Counted from the first letter of the stretch, positions 9,123 to 20,222 are shown. The stretch is DNA of 64,000 bases from Pseudomonas flexibilis (GCF_000802425.1 NZ_JRUD01000014.1:124001-188000), one strand, 5' to 3'. Translations and numbers: made by a program. Notes: generated by a model from the sequence alone, not told the origin.

Positions 9123-9941
9123 TTATTGACCCAGTTGTTCGGCCAGCTCGGCGGAACGAGCGGCGGCGGCGTTCAATGCCTGTTGCACGAGGGATTCGAA
9201 ACCACCGGCCTGGAAAGCCTTGATGGCTGCTTCGGTGGTGCCGTTCGGCGAGGTGACCCGGCGACGCAGTTCGGCGGCGTCCACATCGCTTTCAGTGGCC
9301 ATGCGCGCCGCGCCAAGCGCGGTCTGCAGGGTCAGCTGCGCGGCGGTTTCGCGTGGCAGACCAAGCTGCTCGCCGGCGGCGGTCATCGCCTCGATGAGCA
9401 GGAAGAAGTAGGCCGGGCCGCTGCCGGACACGGCGGTGACGGCGTCGATCAGCTTCTCTTCATCCAGCCACAGGGCCACGCCGACCGCCGACAGCAGTTG
9501 CTCGGCCTGGGCGCGCTGCGCCGCGCTGACCTGCGCATTGGCGAACAGCCCGCTGACGCCCTGGCGCAGCAGCGCCGGCGTGTTGGGCATGCAGCGCACG
9601 ATCGGTCGATCGCCCAGCCACTGTTCGAGGCTGGCGCAGGGAATGCCCGCGGCGATGGAAACGATCAAAGGACTGCCGGTCAGGCTGGGCGCCAGCGCCT
9701 GGCACACGGCTTTCATGACCTGCGGCTTGACCGCCAGCACCACCACGTCAGCGCCAGCCACCGCCTCGGCGTTGTCGGCGCACAGGAAGATACCGTGCTC
9801 GGCGCCCAGACGGGCGCGCTGTTCGGCGCTGGGATCGCTGGCGCGGATGCGTTCGGCGGGCACGCCCTGGGCGCGCAGGCCGCCGATCAGGCTGGCGGCC
9901 ATGTTGCCGGCGCCGATGAAGGCGATTCGAGGTTGGTTCAT
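9123..9941 (-). CDS. proC: Pyrroline-5-carboxylate reductase
   Basis: A 272-aa enzyme catalysing the last step of proline synthesis, NAD(P)H-dependent reduction of pyrroline-5-carboxylate. The Rossmann motif GAGNMA is at residues 10-15, and the family signature includes VSGSGPAYFFLLIEAM. The length is typical. It lies 11 nt downstream of yggS in the same operon. Confidence 0.97.
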   Translation of the reverse strand: MNQPRIAFIGAGNMAASLIGGLRAQGVPAERIRASDPSAEQRARLGAEHGIFLCADNAEAVAGADVVVLAVKPQVMKAVCQALAPSLTGSPLIVSIAAGIPCASLEQWLGDRPIVRCMPNTPALLRQGVSGLFANAQVSAAQRAQAEQLLSAVGVALWLDEEKLIDAVTAVSGSGPAYFFLLIEAMTAAGEQLGLPRETAAQLTLQTALGAARMATESDVDAAELRRRVTSPNGTTEAAIKAFQAGGFESLVQQALNAAAARSAELAEQLGQ

Positions 9942-9952
9942 AACGGATTCCT

Positions 9953-10648
9953 TCAGGAGGGGCGCGCGGCGGAATAGTCGCGCGCGCCGAACAGCGCCGT
10001 GCCGATGCGCACCCAGGTGGCGCCTTCGGCGATGGCGGATTCGAGGTCGTGGCTCATGCCCATGGACAGGGTATCGAGCTCATAAGGTAGCCGGGCCTGC
10101 AGTTCGCGCAGGCGGGCGAAGGCGGCGCGCTGCTCGGCGGGATCGTCGGTCGGTTCGGGAATGGCCATCAGTCCGCGCAGACGCAGATGCGGCAAGGCCG
10201 CCACGGCGGCGGCCAGCGCCGGCAGCTCCTCCGGCGCGCAGCCCGACTTGCTGGCCTCGCCGCTGACATTCACCTGCAGGCAGATGTTCAGCGCCGGCAG
10301 CCCGGCCGGGCGCTGTTCGGACAGGCGCTGGGCGATCTTCAGGCGATCCACCGAATGCACCCAGGCGAAATGCTCGGCGATGGCCTTGGTCTTGTTCGAC
10401 TGGATGGGGCCGATGAAATGCCAGCACAGCGGCAGATCGGCCAGCGCCTGCTGCTTGCCCAGGGCTTCCTGCAGGTAGTTCTCGCCAAAATCGCACTGGC
10501 CGCGGGCGTATGCGGCGCGGATCGCCTCGGCCGGCTGGGTCTTGCTCACCGCCAGCAGACCGATGCCGGCCGGGTCGCGCCCGACCCCTTGCGCCGCCTC
10601 ACGGATCCGCGCGCGGACCTTTGCAATCTTCTCTTCTATCGTCGACAT
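9953..10648 (-). CDS. yggS: YggS/PLPBP pyridoxal-phosphate homeostasis protein
   Basis: A 231-aa protein of the YggS/PROSC family, which binds PLP without known catalysis and keeps vitamin B6 and amino-acid pools in balance. The PLP lysine is expected at Lys36 in LLAVSKTQPAEAI; FGENYLQEA, HFIGPIQSNKT and MGMSHDLESAI are also present. It is the first gene of the minus-strand yggS-proC-yggT-yggU operon and diverges from pilT, leaving only 68 nt for both promoters. Confidence 0.95.
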   Translation of the reverse strand: MSTIEEKIAKVRARIREAAQGVGRDPAGIGLLAVSKTQPAEAIRAAYARGQCDFGENYLQEALGKQQALADLPLCWHFIGPIQSNKTKAIAEHFAWVHSVDRLKIAQRLSEQRPAGLPALNICLQVNVSGEASKSGCAPEELPALAAAVAALPHLRLRGLMAIPEPTDDPAEQRAAFARLRELQARLPYELDTLSMGMSHDLESAIAEGATWVRIGTALFGARDYSAARPS

Positions 10649-10716
10649 TACTGGCGCTCTGAGCCGGGCCCCGGAGGCTTGGCATTCTACCCGCTTGCCT
10701 GTGATTGGGGAGTCCC

Positions 10717-11751
10717 ATGGATATTACCGAGCTGCTCGCCTTCAGCGCCAAACAGGGCGCGTCGGACCTGCACCTGTCGTCCGGTTTGCCGCCGATGATC
10801 CGCGTGGACGGCGATGTCCGGCGCATCAACCTGCCGGCCATGGACCACAAGCAGGTGCACGCGCTGATCTACGACATCATGAACGACAAGCAGCGCAAGG
10901 ATTACGAGGAGTTCCTGGAAACCGACTTCTCCTTCGAAGTCCCCGGCGTAGCGCGCTTCCGGGTCAACGCCTTCAACCAGAACCGTGGCCCCGGCGCGGT
11001 GTTCCGCACCATTCCGTCCAAGGTGCTGACCATGGAAGACCTGGCCATGGGCGAGATCTTCAAGAAGATCGCCGACGTGCCGCGCGGGCTGGTGCTGGTC
11101 ACCGGCCCCACCGGTTCGGGTAAGTCGACCACCCTGGCGGCGATGCTCGACTACATCAACAGCAACAAATACCAGCACATCCTCACCGTCGAGGACCCTA
11201 TCGAATTCGTCCATGAATCCAAGAAGTGCCTGGTCAACCAGCGCGAGGTGCACCGCGACACCCTCGGCTTCAACGAAGCGCTGCGTTCGGCGCTGCGTGA
11301 GGACCCGGACATCATCCTGGTCGGCGAAATGCGCGACCTGGAAACCATCCGCCTGGCGCTGACCGCCGCGGAAACCGGTCACCTGGTGTTCGGCACCCTG
11401 CACACCACCTCGGCGGCCAAGACCATCGACCGTATCGTCGACGTGTTCCCGGCCGAGGAGAAATCCATGGTCCGCTCGATGCTCTCCGAGTCGCTGCAGG
11501 CGGTGGTCTCGCAGACCCTGCTGAAGAAGATCGGCGGCGGCCGGGTGGCGGCCCACGAGATAATGATCGGCACCCCGGCGATCCGTAACCTGATCCGCGA
11601 GGACAAGGTGGCGCAGATGTACTCGGCGATCCAGACCGGCGGCGCGCAGGGCATGCAGACCCTCGACGCCTGCCTGAAGAACCTGCTGGCCAAGGGCATG
11701 ATCAGCCGCGACAGCGCCCGCGAAAAGGCCAAGTCGCCCGAGCATTTCTGA
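10717..11751 (+). CDS. pilT: Type IV pilus retraction ATPase PilT
   Basis: A 344-aa hexameric secretion-type ATPase, identical in length to P. aeruginosa PilT. Walker A GPTGSGKS is at residues 130-137, the Asp box and Walker B region include EDPDIILVGEMRDLETI, and the retraction motif AIRNLIRE lies near residue 288. It powers pilus depolymerisation for twitching, surface sensing and DNA uptake from the inner face of the cytoplasmic membrane. I placed the start at the ATG at 10717 (MDITELLAF); an in-frame upstream codon would add four residues. Confidence 0.97.
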   Translation: MDITELLAFSAKQGASDLHLSSGLPPMIRVDGDVRRINLPAMDHKQVHALIYDIMNDKQRKDYEEFLETDFSFEVPGVARFRVNAFNQNRGPGAVFRTIPSKVLTMEDLAMGEIFKKIADVPRGLVLVTGPTGSGKSTTLAAMLDYINSNKYQHILTVEDPIEFVHESKKCLVNQREVHRDTLGFNEALRSALREDPDIILVGEMRDLETIRLALTAAETGHLVFGTLHTTSAAKTIDRIVDVFPAEEKSMVRSMLSESLQAVVSQTLLKKIGGGRVAAHEIMIGTPAIRNLIREDKVAQMYSAIQTGGAQGMQTLDACLKNLLAKGMISRDSAREKAKSPEHF

Positions 11752-11771
11752 GCCAGCGGCGGCGCGATTCC

Positions 11772-11858
11772 GCAGGAGCGAATTCATTCGCGAGCTTCTG
11801 GCCACGGCCTGCAGCCTGGCCGACCGCCGAAAAGCTCGCGGACGAGTCCGCTCCCACG
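11772..11858. repeat. REP-like inverted repeat, family 1, copy B
   Basis: Bounded by CAGGAGCGAATTCATTCGCG and a matching right arm ending CGCTCCCAC, with AAGCTCGCGGACGAGTCC as the inner right arm. It fills most of the pilT-pilU spacer and may separate expression of the two genes. The inner segment GGCCTGCAGCCTGGCCG is shared with copy C at 40058-40143. Confidence 0.8.
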
Positions 11859-11908
11859 GCCCGACGCAGCTCCCGCTCGCGTAATTCTTAACGACAGGGA
11901 TCATCCCC

Positions 11909-13042
11909 ATGGAAATGGAACAACTGCTGCGCCTGATGGTGGAAAAAGGCGGCTCCGACCTGTTCATCACCGCCGGCGTGCCGCCGTCGATGAAGGTCAA
12001 CGGGCGCATCCTGCCGGTGACCAAGGCCGCACTGTCCCCGGAAATGACCCGCGAGACCGTGCTCGGCACCATGAACGAGCAGCAGCGCCGCGAGTTCGCC
12101 GAGAACCACGAGTGCAATTTCGCCATCAGCGCGCGCGGCATCGGCCGTTTCCGGGTCAGCGCCTTCTACCAGCGCAATCTGGTGGGCATGGTGCTGCGGC
12201 GTATCGAGACCAACATTCCTACGCTGGACGACCTCAAGCTGCCCGAGGTGCTGAAGAAGCTGTCGCTCTCCAAGCGCGGCCTGATCCTGTTCGTCGGCGC
12301 CACCGGCACTGGCAAGTCCACCTCGCTGGCGGCGATGATCGGCCACCGCAACAAGAACTCCAGCGGCCACATCATCACCATCGAAGACCCGATCGAGTAC
12401 ATCCACCAGCACCAGAACTGCATCGTCACCCAGCGCGAGGTCGGCATCGACACCGAGTCCTTCGAGGTGGCACTGAAGAACACCCTGCGCCAGGCGCCGG
12501 ACGTGATCCTCATCGGCGAGGTGCGCACCCGCGAGACCATGGACTACGCCGTGGCCTTCGCCGAAACCGGCCACCTGTGCCTGGCCACCCTGCACGCCAA
12601 CAACGCCAACCAGGCGCTGGACCGCATCATCAACTTCTTCCCCGCCGACCGGCAGCAGCAGGTGTGGATGGACCTGTCGCTCAACCTGCGCGCCATCGTC
12701 GCCCAGCAACTGGTGCCGACCCCGGACGGCAAGGGCCGCCGCGCGGTGATCGAGGTGCTGATCAATACGCCGCTGGCCGCCGACCTGATCCGCAAGGGCG
12801 AGGTGCACGAACTGAAGTCGCTGATGAAGCGCTCCACCGAGCAGGGCATGCAGACCTTCGACCAGGCGCTCTATCAGCTGTATACCCAGGGCGAGATCAC
12901 CTACCAGGACGCGCTGGCCCACGCCGACTCGTCGAACGACCTGCGCCTGATGATCAAGCTCGGTTCGGAAACCGACGGCGAGCACCTGAGCGCCACCAGC
13001 CAGAAACTCAGCCTGGCGCCCAGCGACGACGACTTCCGGTAG
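11909..13042 (+). CDS. pilU: PilT-dependent retraction ATPase PilU
   Basis: A 377-aa PilT paralogue with Walker A GATGTGKS at residues 130-137 and Walker B region APDVILIGEVRTRETM. In P. aeruginosa and Vibrio, PilU works with PilT to increase retraction force and cannot retract alone. Its C terminus lacks the exact PilT AIRNLIRE motif (AADLIRKGEVHEL here) and ends in an Asp-rich tail. The gene ends just before a partial family-2 repeat and a shared bidirectional terminator. Confidence 0.96.
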   Translation: MEMEQLLRLMVEKGGSDLFITAGVPPSMKVNGRILPVTKAALSPEMTRETVLGTMNEQQRREFAENHECNFAISARGIGRFRVSAFYQRNLVGMVLRRIETNIPTLDDLKLPEVLKKLSLSKRGLILFVGATGTGKSTSLAAMIGHRNKNSSGHIITIEDPIEYIHQHQNCIVTQREVGIDTESFEVALKNTLRQAPDVILIGEVRTRETMDYAVAFAETGHLCLATLHANNANQALDRIINFFPADRQQQVWMDLSLNLRAIVAQQLVPTPDGKGRRAVIEVLINTPLAADLIRKGEVHELKSLMKRSTEQGMQTFDQALYQLYTQGEITYQDALAHADSSNDLRLMIKLGSETDGEHLSATSQKLSLAPSDDDFR

Positions 13043-13073
13043 GGCGGTCGGCGCTTTCCCGGCCGCCGTTAGG
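13038..13073. repeat. Partial family-2 repeat (GTAGGGCGGTC arm)
   Basis: The sequence around GTAGGGCGGTCGGCGCTTTC just after pilU matches the left arm of the fuller element at 49215-49291 (GTAGGGCGGTCAGCGCTTTC). No right arm is present, so this is a remnant of the family-2 intergenic repeat. Confidence 0.55.
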
Positions 13074-13108
13074 CGCTCAGGCCTGCACGGATGTCCGAGC
13101 TCCCCAAC

Positions 13109-13138
13109 GAAAAAACCCACCTCACGGTGGGTTTTTTC
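13109..13138. terminator. Bidirectional Rho-independent terminator
   Basis: A perfect hairpin, 13-bp stem GAAAAAACCCACC, loop TCAC, then GGTGGGTTTTTTC. It has a T tract on both strands and lies between the convergent pilU (plus) and sutA (minus), so it can serve both. Confidence 0.9.
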
Positions 13139-13153
13139 ATTCACGGCACCGAC

Positions 13154-13468
13154 TCAGATGGGGCGGCTACCGTACTTGCTGTCCGGCTTCTTCGGCGGAT
13201 CGGCGACGACGTTGGGCTCGATTTCCTGAACCCGGCCACCACGCGCGAGGAATTCTTCCATGGCGCGGGCCAGCGCATCACGCTCCTTCTGCTTGGCCTC
13301 CACGCTGGGAAGCTCTTCAGGATCGACCGCCTGCTTGACCTTCTTGCTGGTGGGGGCAGGTGCCTCGACGTCATCGTCGCCGTCAATCTCCTCGGCGGCG
13401 CTCAGCTCCTCGCCTTCCTCCTCGTCGGTGGTTTCCAGTTCGTCCTGTTCGAGATCTTCGTCGCTCAT
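13154..13468 (-). CDS. sutA: Transcriptional regulator SutA (RNA polymerase-binding)
   Basis: A 104-aa protein with a very acidic N-terminal half (runs of Asp and Glu through about residue 45), a central helix LPSVEAKQKERDALARAM, and the C-terminal tail PPKKPDSKYGSRPI. This matches P. aeruginosa SutA, a small intrinsically disordered protein that binds RNA polymerase and aids gene expression during slow growth. The same position downstream of amtB supports the call. The ATG at 13468 begins the conserved sequence; an upstream in-frame start would add 33 unrelated residues. Confidence 0.88.
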   Translation of the reverse strand: MSDEDLEQDELETTDEEEGEELSAAEEIDGDDDVEAPAPTSKKVKQAVDPEELPSVEAKQKERDALARAMEEFLARGGRVQEIEPNVVADPPKKPDSKYGSRPI

Positions 13469-13615
13469 ATTCACCTCATGTCTTGCTCGAAGTCGGGTAG
13501 TTATAGCCCAGACAAAAAAAATTTCGACTTCGCCTAAAGCAGCAGTCACGCGTGCTCGCTGACGCACCCTGTGCGTGCCGGCTGGCGATTTTGGCGCGCA
13601 TTCTAGCGTGGCGAC

Positions 13616-13649
13616 GGAAAAAACAAAGGGCGCCCGAAGGCGCCCTTTG
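13616..13649 (-). terminator. Terminator of the glnK-amtB-amtB operon
   Basis: Read on the minus strand: an 11-bp stem CAAAGGGCGCC, loop TTCG, GGCGCCCTTTG, then TTTTTTCC. It lies 15 nt beyond the second amtB stop, between that gene and sutA, so sutA probably has its own promoter. Confidence 0.88.
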
Positions 13650-13663
13650 TCAGAGAGTACGAC

Positions 13664-14917
13664 TCAGCGCGTGCTGGTGAACTCCGGGTAGGCCTCCAGG
13701 CCACATTCAGCCACGTCCACCCCCTCGTATTCCTCTTCCTCGGTGACGCGCAGGCCCATCACAGCCTTGATGATTGCCCACACGATCAGGCTGGCGAAGA
13801 ACACCCAGGCGAAGATGCACACCACGCCCAGCAACTGCGCACCGAAGGTGGCGTCGGCGTTGGTGGCCGGCACGATCAGGCAACCCCAGATACCGACCAC
13901 GCCGTGCACGGAAATGGCGCCGACCGGATCATCGATCTTCAGGCGGTCCAGGCCGAGGATGCTGAACACCACCAGTACACCCCCCACGGCACCGATCAGC
14001 ATGGCTTGCTCAGCGCTCGGGGTCAGCGGTTCGGCGGTGATGGCCACCAGGCCGGCCAGCGCCCCGTTGAGGATCATGGTCAGGTCGGACTTGCCAAACA
14101 GCAGGCGCGCGGTGATCAACGCGGCCACCAGGCCACCGGCGGCGGCCAGGTTGGTGTTGACGAACACCTGGGCCACGGCATTGGCATCTTCGATGGTGCT
14201 CATCTTCAGCTGCGAGCCGCCGTTGAAGCCGAACCAGCCCATCCACAGGATGAAGGTGCCGAGCGTAGCCAGCGGCAGGTTGGCGCCGGGGATGGCGTTG
14301 ATCTGGCCATTGGGGCCGTACTTGCCCTTGCGGGCGCCCAGCAGCAGCACACCGGCCAGGGCAGCGGAGGCACCGGCCATGTGGACCAGGCCGGAGCCGG
14401 CGAAGTCGGAGAAGCCGGCGGCGTCCAGGAAACCGCCGCCCCACTTCCAGAAGCCCTGGATCGGGTAGATGAAGCCGGTCATCACCACCGCGAAGGCGAT
14501 GAAGGCCCACAGCTTCATGCGCTCGGCCACGGCGCCGGACACCACCGACATGGCGGTGGCGGCGAACACGATCTGGAAGAAGAAGTCGGCGCGGGCAGCA
14601 TAGTAGGGAGCGTCTTCCCCGCCGGCGGCGACCACGTCAACGGCGTTCTCGTCGCCGATCAGAAAGCCCAGGCTCGGCAGGATGCCGCCTTCCGGGCTGG
14701 AGTACATGATGTAGTAGCCAACCAGCAGGTACATGATGGAGGCCACGGAATACAGCACGATGTTCTTGGTGAGGATCTCGGCGGTGTTCTTGGCACGCAC
14801 CAGACCCGATTCGAGCATGGCGAAACCGGCCGCCATCCACATCACCAGGGCACCGCAGATCAGGAAATAGAAGGTATCGAAGCCGTACTGGACGGGTATC
14901 AGGGCACTGCTTTCCAT
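13664..14917 (-). CDS. amtB2: Ammonium transporter (second copy, AmtB2)
   Basis: A 417-aa Amt/MEP/Rh channel with about 11 membrane helices and no cleavable signal peptide. The pore-lining twin histidines are kept, in SGLVHMAGASAAL and ISVHGVVGIWG. It conducts ammonium at low external concentration and is normally gated by GlnK. It lies 95 nt downstream of the first amtB on the same strand. Its sequence differs clearly from AmtB1, for example in the N terminus and the insert after GFLIGDENAVD, so it is an old paralogue and not a recent duplication. Confidence 0.93.
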   Translation of the reverse strand: MESSALIPVQYGFDTFYFLICGALVMWMAAGFAMLESGLVRAKNTAEILTKNIVLYSVASIMYLLVGYYIMYSSPEGGILPSLGFLIGDENAVDVVAAGGEDAPYYAARADFFFQIVFAATAMSVVSGAVAERMKLWAFIAFAVVMTGFIYPIQGFWKWGGGFLDAAGFSDFAGSGLVHMAGASAALAGVLLLGARKGKYGPNGQINAIPGANLPLATLGTFILWMGWFGFNGGSQLKMSTIEDANAVAQVFVNTNLAAAGGLVAALITARLLFGKSDLTMILNGALAGLVAITAEPLTPSAEQAMLIGAVGGVLVVFSILGLDRLKIDDPVGAISVHGVVGIWGCLIVPATNADATFGAQLLGVVCIFAWVFFASLIVWAIIKAVMGLRVTEEEEYEGVDVAECGLEAYPEFTSTR

Positions 14918-15012
14918 TGTGTTGTTCCTTGCTGTTGCGCGTCAGGCGCGCTTGAGGAAGGCGGCAGGCGGGGCCCACCGGGTGCCCGGCGCAAGGCCGG
15001 GCACCGCTCGGC

Positions 15013-16335
15013 TTACAGGTTGTAGCCGCGCTCGTTGTGCAGGCTGAGGTCGAGGCCGATGGTCTCTTCTTCCTCGGTCACCCGCAGGCCCATGACCAGA
15101 TCGATCACCTTGAGGATCACGTAGGTCAGGACACCGGTGTACACGACGGTGAACAGCACGCTTTCGGTCTGGATCCACAGCTGGGTGGCGATGCTCTCGA
15201 TCTCGCCGAAGCCGCCCAGGGACTGGGCGCCGAAGGCACCGACCAGGATCGCGCCGACGATACCGCCGACACAGTGCACGCCGAAGACGTCCAGCGAGTC
15301 GTCGTAGCCCAGCTTGCGCTTGAGGCTGGTGGCACAGAAGAAGCAGATCACACCGGAAGCCAGACCGATCACCAGGGCGCCGACCGGGCCGACCGCGCCA
15401 GCGGCGGGGGTGATGGCCACCAGGCCCGCGACCACACCGGAGGCGATGCCCAGGGCGCTGGGTTTGCGGTGGGTGATCCACTCGGCGAACATCCAGGCCA
15501 GCGCAGCGGCGGCAGTGGCGATCTGGGTGACCAGCATGGCCATGCCGGCGGTTTCGTCAGCGGCGGCGGCGGAACCGGCGTTGAAGCCGAACCAGCCGAT
15601 CCAGAGCATGGCGGCGCCCATCAGGGTATAGCCCAGGTGATGCGGGGCCATCGGGGTGGTCGGGAAGCCCTTGCGCTTGCCCAGCACCAGGCAGGCCACC
15701 AGGCCAGCGATACCGGCGTTGATGTGCACCACGGTGCCGCCGGCGAAGTCGATCACGCCTTCGTCCCACAGCAGGGCGCCGTCGCCACCCCAGACCATGT
15801 GGGCCATGGGGGCATAGACGATGGTGAACCACACGGCCATGAACACCAGCATGGCGGAGAACTTCATGCGCTCGGCGAAGGCACCGACGATCAGGGCCGG
15901 AGTGATGATCGCGAAGGTCATCTGGAAGGTGACGAATACGCTTTCCGGGAAGGCGCCGACCAGGGCGTCCTTGGTCAGGTTGCTGAGGAAGGCGTTGTCC
16001 AGGCTGCCGACGATGGAGTTGATGTTGAACACACCAGCTTCCATGCCTTCCGTGCTGAAGGCCAGGCTATAGCCGTAGGCGAACCAAAGGATGCTCATCA
16101 GACCAGTGATGGCGAAGCATTGCATCATCACCGAGAGCACGTTCTTGGAGCGCACCATGCCGGCGTAGAACAGCGCCAGGCCGGGGATGGTCATGAACAG
16201 CACCAGGGCGGTGGAGGTCAGCATCCAGGCGGTGTCGCCGGCATTCAGGGTGGCGGTTTCCTCCTGGGCCATGGCCAGGCTTGAGAAACCTAAAGACAAC
16301 AGGGCGCCTAGCCCTGCGATTTTTCGCAGAGTCAT
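15013..16335 (-). CDS. amtB: Ammonium transporter AmtB (first copy)
   Basis: A 440-aa Amt transporter. A signal peptide ends at about residue 23 (SSLAMA|QEE), as in E. coli AmtB, followed by about 11 membrane helices. The conserved Asp and first pore His are in DFAGGTVVHINAG and the second pore His in FGVHCVGGIVGA. The C-terminal tail VMGLRVTEEEETIGLD is the GlnK-contacting region. It lies 39 nt after glnK, giving the standard glnK-amtB pair. Confidence 0.96.
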   Translation of the reverse strand: MTLRKIAGLGALLSLGFSSLAMAQEETATLNAGDTAWMLTSTALVLFMTIPGLALFYAGMVRSKNVLSVMMQCFAITGLMSILWFAYGYSLAFSTEGMEAGVFNINSIVGSLDNAFLSNLTKDALVGAFPESVFVTFQMTFAIITPALIVGAFAERMKFSAMLVFMAVWFTIVYAPMAHMVWGGDGALLWDEGVIDFAGGTVVHINAGIAGLVACLVLGKRKGFPTTPMAPHHLGYTLMGAAMLWIGWFGFNAGSAAAADETAGMAMLVTQIATAAAALAWMFAEWITHRKPSALGIASGVVAGLVAITPAAGAVGPVGALVIGLASGVICFFCATSLKRKLGYDDSLDVFGVHCVGGIVGAILVGAFGAQSLGGFGEIESIATQLWIQTESVLFTVVYTGVLTYVILKVIDLVMGLRVTEEEETIGLDLSLHNERGYNL

Positions 16336-16374
16336 GGTTGTTACTCCTGGGGCGGGGTGGGGTCGGAGGGGGCG

Positions 16375-17016
<642 letters not shown>

Positions 17017-17135
17017 TTACGTGCACGGCCCTAGGCTTTGGTCGGAGCGGTGCCCGGCCCGTGGCCGCGGCTGCAGGATTCCCGGCCAGCCGTTCTGCGC
17101 TAAACTGCCCGCCGACTTTCCCTCAGGAGCCGCCC

Positions 17136-17390
17136 ATGCTGCCGCCCAAAGCCTTGTTCGATGCCATCAGCAGCCAGGCTGCCCGCCTGATCGGCGAAAC
17201 CTCGCTGCCGCCCGCGGAGCTGGAGTCTCGCCTCAAGGCCCTGCTGCAGAGCGCCTTCAGCAAGCTGGATCTGGTCAGTCGCGACGAGTTCGACAGCCAG
17301 ATGGTCGTGCTGGCCCGTACTCGCGCCCGCCTGGAAGCCCTCGAAGCCCGCGTGGCGGAGCTGGAAGCGCAGCGCACCGAGCAGGCCTGA
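17136..17390 (+). CDS. ubiK: Ubiquinone biosynthesis accessory factor UbiK (YqiC/BMFP)
   Basis: An 84-aa protein with an amphipathic N-terminal part (PPKALFDAISSQAARLI) and a C-terminal coiled coil (RARLEALEARVAELEAQ), the usual layout of the BMFP/YqiC family. E. coli UbiK binds UbiJ and supports aerobic ubiquinone synthesis; related proteins fuse membranes in vitro. The ATG at 17136 follows CAGGAGCCGCCC. It precedes comM as in P. aeruginosa (PA5289-PA5290). Confidence 0.92.
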   Translation: MLPPKALFDAISSQAARLIGETSLPPAELESRLKALLQSAFSKLDLVSRDEFDSQMVVLARTRARLEALEARVAELEAQRTEQA

Positions 17391-17450
17391 GCACGCAGCG
17401 CCCAATCCCCCCTGCAAGGATGCGGGGTGCCGTCAATCAAGGAGTGATGC

Positions 17451-18944
<1,494 letters not shown>

Positions 18945-18946
18945 AC

Positions 18947-19034
18947 CGTAGGGTGGAAAACTCGCGCAGCGATTTTCCACCACGCCCCCCCTCGCCATGC
19001 GTCGGTGGAAAGCCTTCGGCGTTTTCCACCCTAC
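18947..19034. repeat. Family-2 intergenic inverted repeat (CGTAGGGTGG type)
   Basis: Starts CGTAGGGTGGAAAACTCGCG and ends GGCGTTTTCCACCCTAC, with an internal palindrome around GATTTTCCACC. It lies between comM and the convergent peroxidase gene. Related copies occur at 23935-24108, 43723-43908 and 49215-49291. Confidence 0.75.
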
Positions 19035-19043
19035 TGACCTGCC

Positions 19044-19080
19044 AACAAAAAACCCCGGGGCCTTGCGGCACCGGGGTTCT
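19044..19080 (-). terminator. Terminator downstream of the cytochrome c peroxidase gene
   Basis: Read on the minus strand: AACCCCGG, a 12-nt loop, CCGGGGTT, then TTTTGTTGGC. It lies 18 nt past the peroxidase stop. The plus-strand side has no matching T tract, so it acts mainly on the minus strand. Confidence 0.85.
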
Positions 19081-19097
19081 TCGTCACGTCTGGCCGA

Positions 19098-20087
19098 TCA
19101 GTTGAACGGCTGCGGACGCGGGGTCTTGGCGGTGGACGGCGGCAGGATCGGCAGCGCAAAGCTCGGCTGCTCGCCGGTCAGGGTCTTCAGGAAGGCGGTG
19201 ATCTGGGCGATCTGCTTCTGCTCCAGCTTGCGACCCAACTGCAGACGGGCCATCACGTCGACCGCTTCTTCCAAGTTCCAGTAGGCACCGTCGTGGAAGT
19301 AGGGGTAGGTCAGCTCAACGTTGCGCAGGGTCGGCACCTTGAACTTCATGCGGTCGGCATCATTGCCGGTCAGACCGGCAACACCCTCGGCCGGATTCTG
19401 GGTGGCGTAGGGTTCGACCAGACCCATCTTCTGGAAGGAGTTGCCGCCCACGGCGCTACCGTTGTGGCAGGCGGTGCAGCCCACGTCCTTGAACAGCTGG
19501 TAGCCGGCCAGTTCGTCCTTGTTCAGGGCCTTCTTGTCGCCCTTGAGCCACTGGTCGAAGCGCGAGTTCGGGGTCACCAGGGTCTCTTCGAAGGCGGCGA
19601 TGGCGTCGGTCACCTGGTCGATGTCGATGGCGTTCTTGCCGTAGACCTTCTTGAAGGATTCACGGTACTGCGGGATGGATTGCAGCACGTCCACCGCCAG
19701 GGTATGGGTGAAGCCCATTTCCATCGGGTTGGCGATCGGGCCACCGGCCTGCTCCTTCAGGTCCGCCGCACGACCGTCCCAGAACTGCGCCAGGTTCAGG
19801 CTGGAGTTCAGCACGGTCGGCGAGTTGATCGGGCCCTGCTGCCAGTTGTGACCGATGGAGGACGGCAGGTTGTCGCTGCCGCCCATGGAGAGGTTGTGGC
19901 AGGAGTTGCAGGAAATGAAGCCCGACTTGGACAGGCGCGGGTCGAAGAACAGCTGCTTGCCCAACTCCACCTTGGCCTGGTTGGTCACCTTGGCCGGCTG
20001 GATCGGCTGAATCGGTTCGTTGCTGGGCGCAGCAAAGGCGGTGGCGCTCACAGTCAGGCTCAAGGCCAGCATCACGGGTTTGAACAT
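19098..20087 (-). CDS. ccpR: Di-haem cytochrome c peroxidase
   Basis: A 329-aa periplasmic di-haem peroxidase reducing H2O2 to water with electrons from c-type cytochromes. A signal peptide is cleaved near residue 20 (AFAA|PSN). Two CXXCH haem sites are present, CNSCH (60-64, peroxidatic low-potential haem) and CTACH (204-208, high-potential haem). Met-containing and GRAADL segments match the bacterial CcpA family. An Anr/FNR-type box lies 65 nt upstream, in line with low-oxygen induction in P. aeruginosa. Confidence 0.95.
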   Translation of the reverse strand: MFKPVMLALSLTVSATAFAAPSNEPIQPIQPAKVTNQAKVELGKQLFFDPRLSKSGFISCNSCHNLSMGGSDNLPSSIGHNWQQGPINSPTVLNSSLNLAQFWDGRAADLKEQAGGPIANPMEMGFTHTLAVDVLQSIPQYRESFKKVYGKNAIDIDQVTDAIAAFEETLVTPNSRFDQWLKGDKKALNKDELAGYQLFKDVGCTACHNGSAVGGNSFQKMGLVEPYATQNPAEGVAGLTGNDADRMKFKVPTLRNVELTYPYFHDGAYWNLEEAVDVMARLQLGRKLEQKQIAQITAFLKTLTGEQPSFALPILPPSTAKTPRPQPFN

Positions 20088-20151
20088 GGTCGGGGGCTCC
20101 TACTGCTAATCGGGGTCAGACCAAAGATGCCGATAGAGGCATAGGGCCATA

Positions 20152-20165
20152 TTGACATGCGTCAA
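20152..20165 (-). promoter_or_regulatory. Anr/FNR box upstream of ccpR
   Basis: TTGACATGCGTCAA, a perfect inverted repeat TTGAC-N4-GTCAA matching Anr boxes. Its centre is about 71 nt before the ccpR start codon. A class II position (-41.5) would put transcription start near 20117, leaving a 30-nt leader. Anr control of ccpR is known in P. aeruginosa. Confidence 0.82.
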
Positions 20166-20222
20166 GGCGATCGATGAATGGCAGCGGTAAAGCGCCGCAC
20201 CCCTGGCCAGAACAAGGCAAAC

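Noticed and set aside
13091-13537. 148-codon plus-strand ORF opposite sutA
   Set aside because: It reads through a strong bidirectional terminator and is antisense to sutA, whose C-terminal sequence is highly conserved.
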